From positions 496,001 through 560,000 of the forward strand of contig NZ_JODS01000002.1 of NCBI RefSeq assembly GCF_000718025.1: DNA of 64,000 nucleotides, in the 5' to 3' direction. Under the pieces are notes generated by a model. The model saw only the letters and a program-made list of their open reading frames with translations. It ran no database searches and had not been told where the DNA came from. The translations under genes were made by a program, and so were the position numbers. Shown piece after piece: positions 1 to 9,015 of this stretch. This stretch comes from Kitasatospora purpeofusca. GTDB lineage: Bacteria > Actinomycetota > Actinomycetes > Streptomycetales > Streptomycetaceae. Within the stretch, counting starts at the first letter, position 1. Each line of letters starts with the position of its first letter.

Positions 1-537
1 ATGGTGCACGGCGACCAGGAGGAGGCGCTGCTGCTGGTCGACGCGGTGGTCGACAAGGACACCTGGGCGGCGCTGGAGCGCGGCGGCGGCGAGGACGGCG
101 CCGGGGAACTTCTCAGCTACCCGAGGGTCCCGCTCTGGGGCCGGATCGGCCGGCACGCGCCCGCCCGCTACACCCCGGGCAGACGCGGCCGGGAGGCCGT
201 GCTCCCCGGCGGCCCCGGGTCGTTCAGCCGCTCGCTCGCCACCGTGCTGCGGCAGGGTGTCCCGGGAGCGCCCGCCGCCGTCGGTCCGCACGACCTGCAG
301 CCGGCCGTCGGCGCGCTGCTCGACGGCGGCGCCCCGCAGGAGGGGGACGGCGCCGGTGCGCCCCCGCGGCAGGGCGAGGCGCCGGGTGTGCGCCTGCTCG
401 TACCGCCGGAGGGCGGGCGCCTGTTGATGCGCAATCGGGCCGCGATTCGGGGCGCATTGGCCGGATTGTCGCTTTCCGAAGAACTGTTGGCTCTTCTGTG
501 GCGGGAAAGTGCCCCGACGGATCCTCCTTCCGCGTAA
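1..537 (+). CDS. Hypothetical protein, possibly 5'-truncated
   Basis: The reading frame is open from the first base of the window to a TAA at 535-537. The ATG at base 1 may be the real start or an internal methionine of a longer gene that begins upstream. The 178 visible residues have an acidic N-terminal part, a Gly/Ala/Pro-rich middle (about 85-130) and a helical, leucine-rich end. There is no signal peptide, transmembrane segment or catalytic motif that I recognise. Third-position GC bias supports coding. It precedes the Tad-type locus by 138 bp, so a link to that locus is possible but not shown. Confidence 0.5.
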   Translation: MVHGDQEEALLLVDAVVDKDTWAALERGGGEDGAGELLSYPRVPLWGRIGRHAPARYTPGRRGREAVLPGGPGSFSRSLATVLRQGVPGAPAAVGPHDLQPAVGALLDGGAPQEGDGAGAPPRQGEAPGVRLLVPPEGGRLLMRNRAAIRGALAGLSLSEELLALLWRESAPTDPPSA

Positions 538-675
538 GGTCAGGAGGCCCCAGGTGTTGCCGTGAAGGCTCGGTTTGGCGAAGAATCGATGCTCGCGAGG
601 CAACACCGGCGGGACTGCGGAATTCTTCTGGCGGCCCCGGACCACACACGGGGCCGGCTGCGACAAGGTGGGGCG

Positions 676-1299
676 ATGCGGCAGCGCGGAATTGTGTTGC
701 GCCCTGGGGCGGTTGGGATCGGTGGGGTGATTCTGGCGTTGCTGCTGAGCGGCTGTTCCAGCAGCGGGGCCGGGGGGTCCGCCGATCGACTGGGGACGAA
801 CGCGCCCACGGTTGCGGGGGTGACTCCGGTAACTCCTTCGGGTGGTTCGGCAAACGTCGGTAACGCGCCGACCGACGGCGTCGAAGGCGCTGCCGCACGC
901 GATGCGGTGAGGGCCTATCAGGACTGGTGGAACGCCCAGGCCGAGGCCTATGCGCAGCCGGACTCGGACGGGTCGAACTTCAGCACCTTCGCGTCCGGAC
1001 AGGTACTGACCGACGCGCTGGTCAACCTCAAGCAACTGCACGACGCCAAACTGGTGATGACGGGCACTCCGAAGAATTCCCCGGTCGTGAAGTCCGTCGA
1101 CATCACGGCCGATCCGAACACCGCCGTGATCGAGGACTGCCTGGACGTGTCCGGGTGGCACCAGGCGGACGCCGCGACCCGCGCGGTCATGGACCCGCCC
1201 GACCGGCTCACCCGGTACGTGGCGACCGTTTCGCTACGACAGTTCCGAACGCGTTGGCTGATCCACGAGTTCAAGCGGGAGGTGGGACGCACATGCTGA
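676..1299 (+). CDS. Exported lipoprotein preceding Tad locus
   Basis: The protein has 207 residues. The ATG at 676 is chosen because an AAGGTGG ribosome-binding site lies just upstream and translation then opens with a signal peptide; an in-frame GTG at 562 would add 38 unlikely residues. The N-terminus is basic, followed by a hydrophobic core and a lipobox-like LLLSGC, so it is probably lipidated on the cysteine and anchored outside the membrane. The mature part starts with a Gly/Ser/Thr-rich linker, then a globular domain with a Cys pair. The last codons overlap the next gene's ATG. Its position suggests an accessory envelope component of the Tad apparatus; the biochemical role is unknown. 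Confidence 0.75.
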   Translation: MRQRGIVLRPGAVGIGGVILALLLSGCSSSGAGGSADRLGTNAPTVAGVTPVTPSGGSANVGNAPTDGVEGAAARDAVRAYQDWWNAQAEAYAQPDSDGSNFSTFASGQVLTDALVNLKQLHDAKLVMTGTPKNSPVVKSVDITADPNTAVIEDCLDVSGWHQADAATRAVMDPPDRLTRYVATVSLRQFRTRWLIHEFKREVGRTC

Positions 1300-2237
1300 A
1301 GCCGGTACGACGATGGGTGATCGGCGCGCCGCTGTTCGCCGGATTACTGATGGCCCCGACGGGCACCGCCGTCGCGGATTCCACTCCCACCGGGGGTGCG
1401 ACCCGCTGCCATGTGAACGTGATCTGCACCGGGACGAGCGAGACCACCACCAAGCCGCCCAAGGGCGGTGGCGGTGGTGGTGGGGGCGGGACCGGAAGCG
1501 GGCCGCAGGTGTGCACCTACAACGGCCGGGAGTTCGCCTGCAACAATCCGGAACTCGGTTGGTTCAGCGCCTCGACCGGCTGTTACTGGCGGCTCGCCAG
1601 TCCGCCGCCTGCGGCGAGCGATCCGGTCTGGAAGGGCCACAAGCCCGAGGACGGCGGGGTCTACAACCCGACCTGCGTCCAGGGCGACGGCACCCTCAGC
1701 CCCGGCCCGCCCGAGTTCTTCGCCCAGCCGCCCGCCGGTCCGCCGCCGGACAACCCGGTCGCGCTGGCCCACGACGCCGCCGACGAGATCGTCTTCCCGG
1801 ACCCCGTGCCCGGCATCGCCCCCGAGGGCACCTCCGTGGTGGGCGTACCGGTCTGGTTCTGGCTGGCCAACCCGCAGCCCCCGGCCGCGAAGACCGTGCA
1901 CGGCAACGTCATCGCCGTGACCGTCACTCCCCGGCTGAAGAGCCTGGAGTGGAGCCTGGGCGACCAGCTGGACCCGAAGAAGGAGACGGTCAAGACGTGC
2001 GTGGGCGCCGGAACCCCGTACGACCCGAAGTACGGCGCCACCCCGTCGCCGACCTGCGGCCATGTCTTCACGACCGGCTCCGGCACCCGTAAGGACGGCC
2101 TCTTCTACGGGACCCTCACCGTGCACTGGGTCGGCGACGTCACCATCACCGGCGGCACCCAGACGGTGGCGCCGATCGACCTGGAGACCAGCGTGCGGCT
2201 CCAGTTCCCGGTGGCCGAGGTGCAGGTCCTCAACTAG
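1293..2237 (+). CDS. Secreted hypothetical protein with poly-Gly linker
   Basis: The protein has 314 residues and starts at the ATG that overlaps the stop of the upstream lipoprotein gene (shared ATGCTGA), so the two are translationally coupled. Residues 1-29 form a Sec-type signal peptide ending near AVA-DS. A cysteine-containing segment follows, then a linker with nine consecutive glycines (about 61-69), then a Pro-rich region and a C-terminal beta-rich domain with conserved-looking Cys residues. No membrane anchor is visible after the signal peptide. It belongs to the Tad-associated gene set by position and coupling. A structural or surface role is inferred; no enzymatic motif is seen. Confidence 0.7.
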   Translation: MLKPVRRWVIGAPLFAGLLMAPTGTAVADSTPTGGATRCHVNVICTGTSETTTKPPKGGGGGGGGGTGSGPQVCTYNGREFACNNPELGWFSASTGCYWRLASPPPAASDPVWKGHKPEDGGVYNPTCVQGDGTLSPGPPEFFAQPPAGPPPDNPVALAHDAADEIVFPDPVPGIAPEGTSVVGVPVWFWLANPQPPAAKTVHGNVIAVTVTPRLKSLEWSLGDQLDPKKETVKTCVGAGTPYDPKYGATPSPTCGHVFTTGSGTRKDGLFYGTLTVHWVGDVTITGGTQTVAPIDLETSVRLQFPVAEVQVLN

Positions 2238-2332
2238 CGGGTCCTCGACCAGCAGGGTGCTCGACCGGGTGACCGGACGACGCCGCAAGCACAGCACCGA
2301 CCGACGAACGACGCGAGGAAGGCCGAAGCCCG

Positions 2333-3253
2333 GTGGAGAACCGTACCTTTGCCGCATCCGGCTCCGGCACGTCCGCCACGGCGACCGCGAGCAGCACCGC
2401 GCCCGCGCCCGTGGCAGTGCCGGAGCAGGGGCGCGGTGCCCCGCGCACCCCCGGGCGGGCGCTCGGCGCCCGGCGCAGGCGGCCCGCCGTGCTGGCCATG
2501 GCGGTGGCCCTGATAGCCGCCGGCGGGCTGGGCGGCGCGGTGCTCTACAACAGCACCGGCCAGCGGATCACCGTGCTGGCGCTGGCCCGTGACGTTCCGT
2601 GGGGTCAGGCGCTGACCGAGGGCGACCTGGTGACCGTGCGGATCGCGAGCGACCCGGCGCTCAAGCCGCTGGACGCGGCCGACCGGGCCAAGGCGATCGG
2701 CATGCGGGCCACCACGGACCTCCACCGGGGTGGGCTGCTCACCAGGTCGGACCTCGCGCAGTCGCTGGTCCTGAACCCGGGGCAGCTGCTGGTCGGCGTC
2801 GCGGCCCGGCGCACCCAGCTGCCGGCCACCCGGCTCCAGCCGGGCCTGCCGGTGATCGTGGTGTACACCTCGGACGGGGGGCGGTCGGAGACGCTCGCCG
2901 CCACCGTCTACAACGCCGGCCGGCCGGACAGCGACGGCAGCCAGGTGTTCGACGTCGTCGTCAACGAGGCGGACGCCGCCAAGCTGGCGGGCTGGGTGGC
3001 CACCGGGCGGATCCAGGTGGTGCTGGCCCCGCGCCCCTCCGCCGCCTCGCCCGGCGCGGCCGCCCCGGGCACGCCGGCCCCCGGTGCCACCGGCACCCCC
3101 GCCGCCGGTGCGCCGACGAGCGGTGCGGCGGCCCCGGCCGCCGTCTCCGGGGCGTCCGCGGGAACTCCGGTCGCCGGGACTCCAGCTGCCGGTGCGCCCG
3201 CCGCCGGACGCCCCGCGGCCTCGGGAGCGCCGACCGGGGCGGGTGGGAACTGA
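2333..3253 (+). CDS. SAF-domain protein, RcpC/CpaB-like Tad pilus assembly protein
   Basis: The protein has 306 residues with a GTG start at 2333 and a GAGGAAGG ribosome-binding site 9-16 bases upstream. After about 44 basic and disordered residues there is one transmembrane segment (about 45-68), then a SAF domain (roughly 75-145) with the pattern of CpaB/RcpC/FlgA proteins: an 'ALARDVPWGQALTEGDL' stretch and a GMRATTDLHRGGLLT turn. A second small beta domain follows, and the last 85 residues are an Ala/Pro/Gly/Thr low-complexity tail. CpaB/RcpC proteins sit on the outer side of the membrane and help assemble Flp pili; in a monoderm the domain would lie in the wall. The next gene begins one base after its stop. 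Confidence 0.85.
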   Translation: MENRTFAASGSGTSATATASSTAPAPVAVPEQGRGAPRTPGRALGARRRRPAVLAMAVALIAAGGLGGAVLYNSTGQRITVLALARDVPWGQALTEGDLVTVRIASDPALKPLDAADRAKAIGMRATTDLHRGGLLTRSDLAQSLVLNPGQLLVGVAARRTQLPATRLQPGLPVIVVYTSDGGRSETLAATVYNAGRPDSDGSQVFDVVVNEADAAKLAGWVATGRIQVVLAPRPSAASPGAAAPGTPAPGATGTPAAGAPTSGAAAPAAVSGASAGTPVAGTPAAGAPAAGRPAASGAPTGAGGN

Positions 3254-3254
3254 G

Positions 3255-4703
3255 ATGGCCGTGATCGCGGTGGTCGGCGCCCCGGGGGCACCCGGCGCCA
3301 CCACGACCGCGCTGGCGCTGCTGCTGGCCTGGCCGCTGCAGCCCGGCCGCCGCATCCTGCTGGTCGAGTGCGACCCGGACGGCGGCGCCGTCCTGGCCGG
3401 CGCCCTGGAGGGCCGGGTCGAGGCGGTCTACGGACTGCGCAACCTCGCCGTGGCCGACCGCCGGGGACTGCTCGCCCAGGCCCTCTGGGAGCAGCTGATC
3501 GACCTCTCCCCGGCGGGCAACGCGGAACGCCTGCTGCTGCCCGGCCTGACCGACCCCACCCAGGCGCCCGGCCTCGCCTACACCTGGGAGCCGCTGATGG
3601 AGGTGCTGCACGGGCTGGAGCCGCAGGGCTACGACGTCATCCTCGACCTCGGCCGCTCCGGCGCCACTGGTACCAGTGCGGTGCTGGCCCGCCGGGCCGA
3701 CGTGGTGGCGGCCGCCGTGCGCACCACCCTGCGCGGGCTGAGCGCGGCCCGGCCCCGGCTGGCCACGCTGGCCGAGGACCTCGCCTCGGCCGGTACCGGC
3801 GCCGACGCGCTGGGCCTGCTGCTGATCGCCGAGGGGCCGTACTCGGGGGCAGAGGTGTCCAAGGAGTTCGGGCTGCCCGTGCTGGGCCTGCTGCCGCACG
3901 CGCGGCGCACCGCCCAGGTGCTGTCGGACGGCGGGGACGTCACCGACCGGCGGTTCGTCCGCTCGGAGCTGATGCGCACGGCGCGGTCGGCGGCGGACGA
4001 GATCCAGTTGACGGTCCGGCGGCGGCGCCAGCGGCTCGCTCCGGCGGCGGCGGGGCCCGCGCAGCTCGGGCCGGGGACGGGTGCCGGGCCGGGGACGGGT
4101 ACCGGGCCGGTGGCGGAGGCCGTCGGGCTGACGGCGGTGCCCGGCGCCGGGACGGCCGCACCGGCCGGGCCGCAGCAGCCGGACGCGGCCGGGTCGGGGT
4201 ACGGGTACGTCCGGCCCGCGGCGGCGGCCTCGGCCCCGCAGCCCGCGCCGACGTACCAGCAGCAGTCGTACCAGCAGTCGTACCAGCAGTCGTACCAACA
4301 GCCGGAACAGCAGCCGGGACAGCAGGTGTACGAGCAGCAGGCGTACGAGCAGCCTTACGGCCAACAGCCTTACGGGCAGCAGCCGTACGAGCAGCAGCCG
4401 TACGGGCCGGTGCCGCCCGTGATCACCACCGGCCCGGTGGCGCCGCTCGCCGGGCTCGCGCCGCAGCCGGCCGCCCCGGCGCCGTTCCCCGGGCACGGGC
4501 AGGCCGGCCAGCCGTACGCGGACCGGGCGTACCCCGGGGGCCCGTACCCCGAGGCCGTGTACCCGGGCGCCCCGTACCCCGACAGTCCTCACCCCGGCGG
4601 CCCGTACCCGGAGCCCGGATCGTCCGCCCCCGCCCCAACCCCCGCCCCCGCTCCCGAGGTCCGGGACCAGACCGTCGACGGGGAGGTGCTCCGTGCGCGG
4701 TAG
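3255..4703 (+). CDS. TadZ/CpaE-like ParA-family ATPase with Tyr/Gln/Pro-rich tail
   Basis: The protein has 482 residues and its ATG sits directly after the previous stop (TGAGATG). Residues 1-250 form a MinD/ParA-type fold. It opens with a deviant Walker A, GAPGAPGATTTALAL, and a Walker A'-like LLVECDPDGG near residue 40. TadZ/CpaE proteins localise the Tad machinery and often have degenerate nucleotide sites. From about residue 270 the chain becomes disordered, with near-tandem SYQQ, YEQQ and YGQQ units (4250-4420) and later YPGGPYPE-like units. The long tail is unusual and may act as a scaffold or phase-separating region. The frame overlaps the next gene by 11 bp. Confidence 0.82.
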   Translation: MAVIAVVGAPGAPGATTTALALLLAWPLQPGRRILLVECDPDGGAVLAGALEGRVEAVYGLRNLAVADRRGLLAQALWEQLIDLSPAGNAERLLLPGLTDPTQAPGLAYTWEPLMEVLHGLEPQGYDVILDLGRSGATGTSAVLARRADVVAAAVRTTLRGLSAARPRLATLAEDLASAGTGADALGLLLIAEGPYSGAEVSKEFGLPVLGLLPHARRTAQVLSDGGDVTDRRFVRSELMRTARSAADEIQLTVRRRRQRLAPAAAGPAQLGPGTGAGPGTGTGPVAEAVGLTAVPGAGTAAPAGPQQPDAAGSGYGYVRPAAAASAPQPAPTYQQQSYQQSYQQSYQQPEQQPGQQVYEQQAYEQPYGQQPYGQQPYEQQPYGPVPPVITTGPVAPLAGLAPQPAAPAPFPGHGQAGQPYADRAYPGGPYPEAVYPGAPYPDSPHPGGPYPEPGSSAPAPTPAPAPEVRDQTVDGEVLRAR

Positions 4704-6342
4704 TCCGCTGCACCAGCAGCCCGCGACCGACCCGGCCGCGCTGCCCTGGTCGACGCCACTGCCCGGCCCGGTCGGGCCGATGACCACCGGCCGGGTCACT
4801 CCCGGCCCGACAGCCCCCGGCCCGACAGCCCCCGGACCGACAACCACCGGCCCGGTGGCCCCCGGTCAGGCGGCCGCCGTTCCCGCCGCCGCGGCCACAC
4901 CCACCGCCGTCCCCTCCGCGCTGCCCTCGCTCGACCGGCGCGGCGCCGGCACCCGGCCCGCCGTCGACCCCGCGGTAGCGCGCGAGCTGAAGCGCCAGGT
5001 CGCGGCCGAACTGCACCAGCAGATCACCCGGTTGACCTCCGGATCCGGTGGCGAGCCGGATCGGGCCACCCGTCGTCAGCGCGGCCGCGCGCTGATCGAG
5101 GAGGCCGTCGCCCGCTGGTCCGACGCCTACGCGCAGACCCACGGCATCCCGCCGACCCGGGAGCAGGACCGCGCCCTCGCCGAGGCCGTCTTCGACCTGC
5201 TGTTCCGGGCCGGCCGGCTCCAGCCCTACCTGGACGACCCGGACATCGAGAACATCCTGGTCAACGGCTGCGACGACGTCTGGGTCTCCCGGGTGCACCA
5301 GCCGCTGCGCCAGGTCCCGCCGGTGGCCGACAGCGACGCCGAACTCGTCGAACTGCTCCAGGACCTGGCCCGCCAGCACGGCGGCGGCGAACGCTCGCTG
5401 TCCACCGCCAGCCCGACGCTCGCCCTGCGCCTGGAGGGCGGCATGCGCCTCCAGGCGCTCACCGAGGTCACCCCGCGCCCGTACGTCGCGATCCGCCGGC
5501 ACCGGGTGGCCTCGGCGACCCTGCCCGAGATGGTCCGGCTCGGCGCCGTGGACGGCACCCTCGCGGCCTTCCTGGCCTCGGCCATCCGGGCCCGGAAGAA
5601 CGTGATGATCACCGGCACCCAGGGCGTCGGCAAGACCAGCCTGCTGCGCGCGATGGCCGCCGAGATCCCGCCGGACGAGCGGGTCGGCACCCTGGAGTCG
5701 GAGTTCGAGCTCTGGCTGCACACCCTCGGCCACCTGCGCCAGGTCGTCCCGATGGAGGCCCGGGAGGGCAACGGCGAGCGGGTGGAGGGCCGGTCGGCGG
5801 GCGAGCTGACCATCGGCGACCTCATCCCGGCGGCGCTGCGGATGACCCTCTCCCGGATCATCGTCGGCGAGGTCCGCTCCGGCGAGGTCGTCCCGATGCT
5901 GCGCGTCATGACCAACGGCGAGGGCGGCTCGATGTGCACCCTGCACGCGCGCGGCCCGCACATGGTCGTCGACCGCATCGCCGAACTCTGCCTGGAGTAC
6001 GGCTCGCACATGACCGACGCGCTCGCCTACCGGCTGACCGCCAACGCCGTGGACTTCATCGTGCATGTGTCGATGGTCGACGAGACGCACGTCGGCGGAC
6101 GCCGGCACCGCTTCGTCTCGCACGTCCTGGAGGTCGCGGGCCTCGGCGAGAGCGGTCGGCCGGCACTGAACACCGTGTTCGGGCCGCGCCCCGAACTGGG
6201 CGAGCCGCGCGCCGTCCCGCACACCCCGCCGCAGTGCCTGGACGACCTGCGCCGGGCCGGTTTCGACGCGGCGCTGCTCGGCTCCCGCTACGGCAGCTGG
6301 GCCGAGCCGCTCCAGCTGCGGATCGGCGGTGGTGCCCGGTGA
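4693..6342 (+). CDS. CpaF/TadA-family secretion motor ATPase
   Basis: The protein has 549 residues with a GTG start at 4693 and GGGAGGTG just upstream. The first 90 residues are Pro/Thr/Ala-rich and disordered. The rest matches the type II/IV secretion ATPase family: an N-terminal all-beta domain containing 'DDPDIENILVNG', a Walker A GTQGVGKTS near residue 308, an acidic box around TLESEFEL, a Walker B-like RIIVGEVRSGEV, and a His box ending MCTLHA. CpaF/TadA hydrolyses ATP as a hexamer at the cytoplasmic face and drives pilus extension. It is followed by tadB and tadC through TGATG and ATGA overlaps, which is the standard Tad order. Confidence 0.93.
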   Translation: MRGSPLHQQPATDPAALPWSTPLPGPVGPMTTGRVTPGPTAPGPTAPGPTTTGPVAPGQAAAVPAAAATPTAVPSALPSLDRRGAGTRPAVDPAVARELKRQVAAELHQQITRLTSGSGGEPDRATRRQRGRALIEEAVARWSDAYAQTHGIPPTREQDRALAEAVFDLLFRAGRLQPYLDDPDIENILVNGCDDVWVSRVHQPLRQVPPVADSDAELVELLQDLARQHGGGERSLSTASPTLALRLEGGMRLQALTEVTPRPYVAIRRHRVASATLPEMVRLGAVDGTLAAFLASAIRARKNVMITGTQGVGKTSLLRAMAAEIPPDERVGTLESEFELWLHTLGHLRQVVPMEAREGNGERVEGRSAGELTIGDLIPAALRMTLSRIIVGEVRSGEVVPMLRVMTNGEGGSMCTLHARGPHMVVDRIAELCLEYGSHMTDALAYRLTANAVDFIVHVSMVDETHVGGRRHRFVSHVLEVAGLGESGRPALNTVFGPRPELGEPRAVPHTPPQCLDDLRRAGFDAALLGSRYGSWAEPLQLRIGGGAR

Positions 6343-7361
6343 TGCCGCTCTTCGTGCTCTGCGGCCTGGCCGTCATGGCGGGCCTGGTCGCGCTGGTGGC
6401 CTGGGCGCGCGGAAGCGACCCGGCGCAGGAGTCGGCCGGGCCTCGGGAGCTGAACCCGCTGGCCTCCCGGCTGCACGTGTTCTGGTACGGCGCGCCCGGC
6501 ACCGCCTCCCACCGGATGGCGCGGCTGCGCCGGATCCAGCTGCCGCTCACGCTGATCGGGGCGCCGCTCGGCTGGCTGTTCACCGGCATCCCGCTGGCGG
6601 TGCTGCTGGTGCCGCTGGCGGTGTTCGGCCTGCCCTGGCTCTTCGACACCACCCGCTCCGACACCGACCGGATCGAGCGGCTGGAGGCACTCTCGGAATG
6701 GACCCAGCGGATCGCCGACGTGCTGCTGCTCGGTGTCGGTCTCAACCAGGCCGTCATCACCAGCCGCCGCACCGCGCCCGCCGCGATCGAGGCCGAGGTC
6801 GGCGAGCTGGCCGCCCGGCTGCAGGCCCGCTGGCGTCCGGAGGAGGCGCTGCGGCTGTTCGCCGACAGCATGGCCGACGCCACCGCCGACAAGGTGCTCG
6901 CCGCGCTGGTGCTGCGTGCCGCCGACAGCGGTCCCGGCCTGGCCCGGGCCCTGTCCGACATGGCCGAGTCGGTCCGGGAGGAGGTCCGGCAGCGGCGCAC
7001 CATCGAGGCCGACCGGGCCAAGCACCGCACCACCATCCGCTGGTTGGTGGGAATCATCCTTCTGGTCGTTGCGGTGGGCTCGTTCAACACCGAGTACACG
7101 GCCCCCTACAGCACGGCGCTCGGGCAGATCGTGCTCGGTGTGATCTGCGCGCTGTTCGTGGGCGTGATCGCCTGGATGCGCGCACTGGCCTCGTACCCGC
7201 CGGTGCCGCGGCTGCTGGAGCCGGACCGCCGTAGCCGGACCGGCCGCGCGCTGCTCCGGCGGGTCGACGGACAGGCCCCGGACGGCGCCGACGGGTCGGC
7301 CCCGGCCGACAGCACCGACGGTGCCGAGGGCACCGCGCGACTGCTCGGGGAGGCCCGATGA
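6342..7361 (+). CDS. TadB-like inner-membrane platform protein (T2SSF)
   Basis: The protein has 339 residues; the ATG at 6342 overlaps the ATPase stop as TGATG. It has an N-terminal hydrophobic helix, a second pair of membrane segments (about 70-108), a cytosolic T2SSF helical domain (about 115-240) and two C-terminal membrane segments (about 240-285). This matches the T2SS GspF/TadB family, whose members form the membrane platform on which the motor ATPase acts. The last 50 residues are a charged Ala/Asp-rich tail. It pairs with the TadC-like gene that follows at an ATGA overlap. Confidence 0.88.
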   Translation: MPLFVLCGLAVMAGLVALVAWARGSDPAQESAGPRELNPLASRLHVFWYGAPGTASHRMARLRRIQLPLTLIGAPLGWLFTGIPLAVLLVPLAVFGLPWLFDTTRSDTDRIERLEALSEWTQRIADVLLLGVGLNQAVITSRRTAPAAIEAEVGELAARLQARWRPEEALRLFADSMADATADKVLAALVLRAADSGPGLARALSDMAESVREEVRQRRTIEADRAKHRTTIRWLVGIILLVVAVGSFNTEYTAPYSTALGQIVLGVICALFVGVIAWMRALASYPPVPRLLEPDRRSRTGRALLRRVDGQAPDGADGSAPADSTDGAEGTARLLGEAR

Positions 7362-8236
7362 TCTCCCCGTGGTCCGTACTGGCCGGTGCCGTCGCGGCGG
7401 GCGGCCTCGCCATGCTGATATCCGAACTCCGGCCCTCGCCGCCCGATCTGGGTCAGGCGCTGGACCGGCTGCACCGCACCCCGGCCGACCGCACTCCCGA
7501 CCCGGACGAGCGGCCGCGCTGGTTCGACCGGATCGGCGAGCGCTCGGTCAACCTGCGCGGGGTCCGCATCCCGGAGCGCGAACTCGCCCTGGTCGGCCGC
7601 ACCCCGGCCCGGTTCATGGCGCACAAGCTGCTCTTCGCCCTGCTCGGACTGGTGCTGCCGCCGTACCTGATGGTGGTGGCGCTGCTGCTCGACCTGAATC
7701 TGCCGTTCGCCCTGCCGCTGGTGGTCGGGCCGTTGCTGGCCGGGCTGCTCTGGTTCGTCCCGGACGGCATCGTGCGCGGCGAGGCCAAGGAGGCGCGGGT
7801 CGAGTACCTGCACGGCATCGCCGCCTACCTGGAACTGGTGGCGATGGAACGGGCCGCCGACCTCGGCCCGGCCGAGGCGCTGCGCCGGGCCGCCGCCGTC
7901 GGTCGCGGTGCGGTGTTCCTGCGGATCCGGGACGCGCTCGACCGGGCGGCCACCGACCGGTTGCCGCCGTGGGCCGGACTGGACGCGCTGGCGGAGGAGT
8001 TGGGCCTGACCCCGCTCCAGGACCTGGCCGACATCATGCGGATCTCCGGCACGGACGGGGCCGCCGTCTACGACACCCTGCGGGCCCGGTCCAAGGGCCT
8101 GCGGGGCGAACTGCTGGCGGAGGATCTCGCCCGGGCCAACGCCGACAGCGAGCGGATGGTGGCGCCCGGGTCTGCGCTGACCCTGCTGATGACCTGTCTG
8201 ATCGTCTTCCCGGCGCTGTTCAAGATGCTCAACTGA
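7358..8236 (+). CDS. TadC-like inner-membrane platform protein (T2SSF)
   Basis: The protein has 292 residues and starts in an ATGA overlap with the TadB-like gene. The layout is the same as its partner: an N-terminal membrane helix, a pair of hydrophobic segments at about 95-135, a cytosolic T2SSF helical domain, and a C-terminal membrane helix ending in 'LIVFPALFKMLN'. TadB and TadC are paralogous and are thought to form a hetero-complex with the motor. An 87-bp gap follows before the prepilin gene, the first real gap since the SAF gene, so pilin expression may be uncoupled there. Confidence 0.87.
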   Translation: MISPWSVLAGAVAAGGLAMLISELRPSPPDLGQALDRLHRTPADRTPDPDERPRWFDRIGERSVNLRGVRIPERELALVGRTPARFMAHKLLFALLGLVLPPYLMVVALLLDLNLPFALPLVVGPLLAGLLWFVPDGIVRGEAKEARVEYLHGIAAYLELVAMERAADLGPAEALRRAAAVGRGAVFLRIRDALDRAATDRLPPWAGLDALAEELGLTPLQDLADIMRISGTDGAAVYDTLRARSKGLRGELLAEDLARANADSERMVAPGSALTLLMTCLIVFPALFKMLN

Positions 8237-8276
8237 ACCACCCCGGTACCACCCCGTCGGACGAGTCACCCCGTCG

Positions 8277-8293
8277 CGGAGGTCAGCGCCTCC
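8277..8293. promoter_or_regulatory. Small hairpin between tadC-like and prepilin genes
   Basis: GGAGG and CCTCC can pair around a six-base loop in the 87-bp gap before the prepilin gene. The same gap has two copies of CACCCCGTCG. This could be a weak attenuator or RNA processing site that sets pilin level apart from the membrane components. The stem is only five pairs, so the call is tentative. Confidence 0.25.
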
Positions 8294-8323
8294 GTCACCA
8301 CACCTCACACCTGGGAGCAGTTC

Positions 8324-8602
8324 ATGAAGGACCGACTCAAGCCGCTGGTCTTCCTATTGGTCGGCGTGGCCCTGGTGCCGCTGCAGTTCGCCACCACGCT
8401 CTTCCACTTCCGGATGGGCCGCGCCAAGGCCGCCCGGGCACGCGGCGACAAGGGTGCCATCAGCATCGAACTCGCCCTCGCCGTCATCGCGCTGGTGTTC
8501 ATCGCGGGCCTGGTCGTGGTCGCCCTGGTCAACCTCAAGGACAAGGTCGTCAAGAAGGTGGAGCAGGATCCGCAGTACACCGGCGGTCCGGCCGCGCCGT
8601 GA
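8324..8602 (+). CDS. Small Flp-type prepilin-like protein
   Basis: The protein has 92 residues with ATG at 8324 behind CTGGGAG. It has a first hydrophobic segment (about 8-28), a basic stretch (RMGRAKAARARGDKG), and a second hydrophobic segment (about 46-68). The junction GDKG|AISIELALAV has the class III prepilin form: Gly at -1, Glu at +5, then a hydrophobic helix. A processed product of about 49 residues is in the size range of Flp pilins. The leader of about 43 residues, with its own hydrophobic part, is far longer than the usual 10-25 residues. This is the best candidate for the major pilin here. It overlaps the next gene by GTGA. Confidence 0.75.
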   Translation: MKDRLKPLVFLLVGVALVPLQFATTLFHFRMGRAKAARARGDKGAISIELALAVIALVFIAGLVVVALVNLKDKVVKKVEQDPQYTGGPAAP

Positions 8603-9015
8603 TCCCTCGTCGTCGACTCCGCCGTTCCGACCGGGGCGCGATGAGCCTGAGCCTGGCCATCGTCTTCCCGATCGTCCTGCTCCTGATCATCACCGTCGCC
8701 CAGACCGGGATGTGGTGGTACCACCGCCAACTCGCGCTCAGTGCTGCCCGCGAGGGCGTCGACGCGGGCCGGGGTCAGGGGAGTCGGACCGACGACGAGA
8801 AGAACGCCGCCGCGCGGCGGCAGGCCGAGGACTTCCTGAACCGTCAGGGCGACACGGACCACCAGGTCGTCACCGACGGCAGCTCGCCGGTGCTGATCAG
8901 GGTCACCGTCCGGGTGACGCCCCCGGTGATCATCCCGTTCATCACTCCGCCGACCGTCACCCAGTTCGCCGAGGCCCCGCGCGAGCGGTTCGTGCCCCCG
9001 GCGGTGCGGTCGTGA
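8599..9015 (+). CDS. TadE-like pseudopilin
   Basis: The protein has 138 residues with a GTG start at 8599 overlapping the prepilin stop. A short basic leader (IPRRRLRRSDRG) precedes AMSLSLAIVFPIVLLL, a TadE-type N-terminal membrane helix with a possible prepilin cleavage after Gly. A soluble domain follows with 'ALSAAREGVDAGR', which is the usual 'AxxAAREG.R' motif of TadE-like proteins. TadE/TadF are minor pseudopilins processed by the prepilin peptidase. The gene overlaps the next one (GTGA). Confidence 0.82.
   Translation: MIPRRRLRRSDRGAMSLSLAIVFPIVLLLIITVAQTGMWWYHRQLALSAAREGVDAGRGQGSRTDDEKNAAARRQAEDFLNRQGDTDHQVVTDGSSPVLIRVTVRVTPPVIIPFITPPTVTQFAEAPRERFVPPAVRS

Noticed and set aside
562..675. 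GTG-started N-terminal extension of the lipoprotein gene
   Set aside because: It would bury the signal peptide and lipobox 38 residues inside the protein. ATG at 676 has a good ribosome-binding site.
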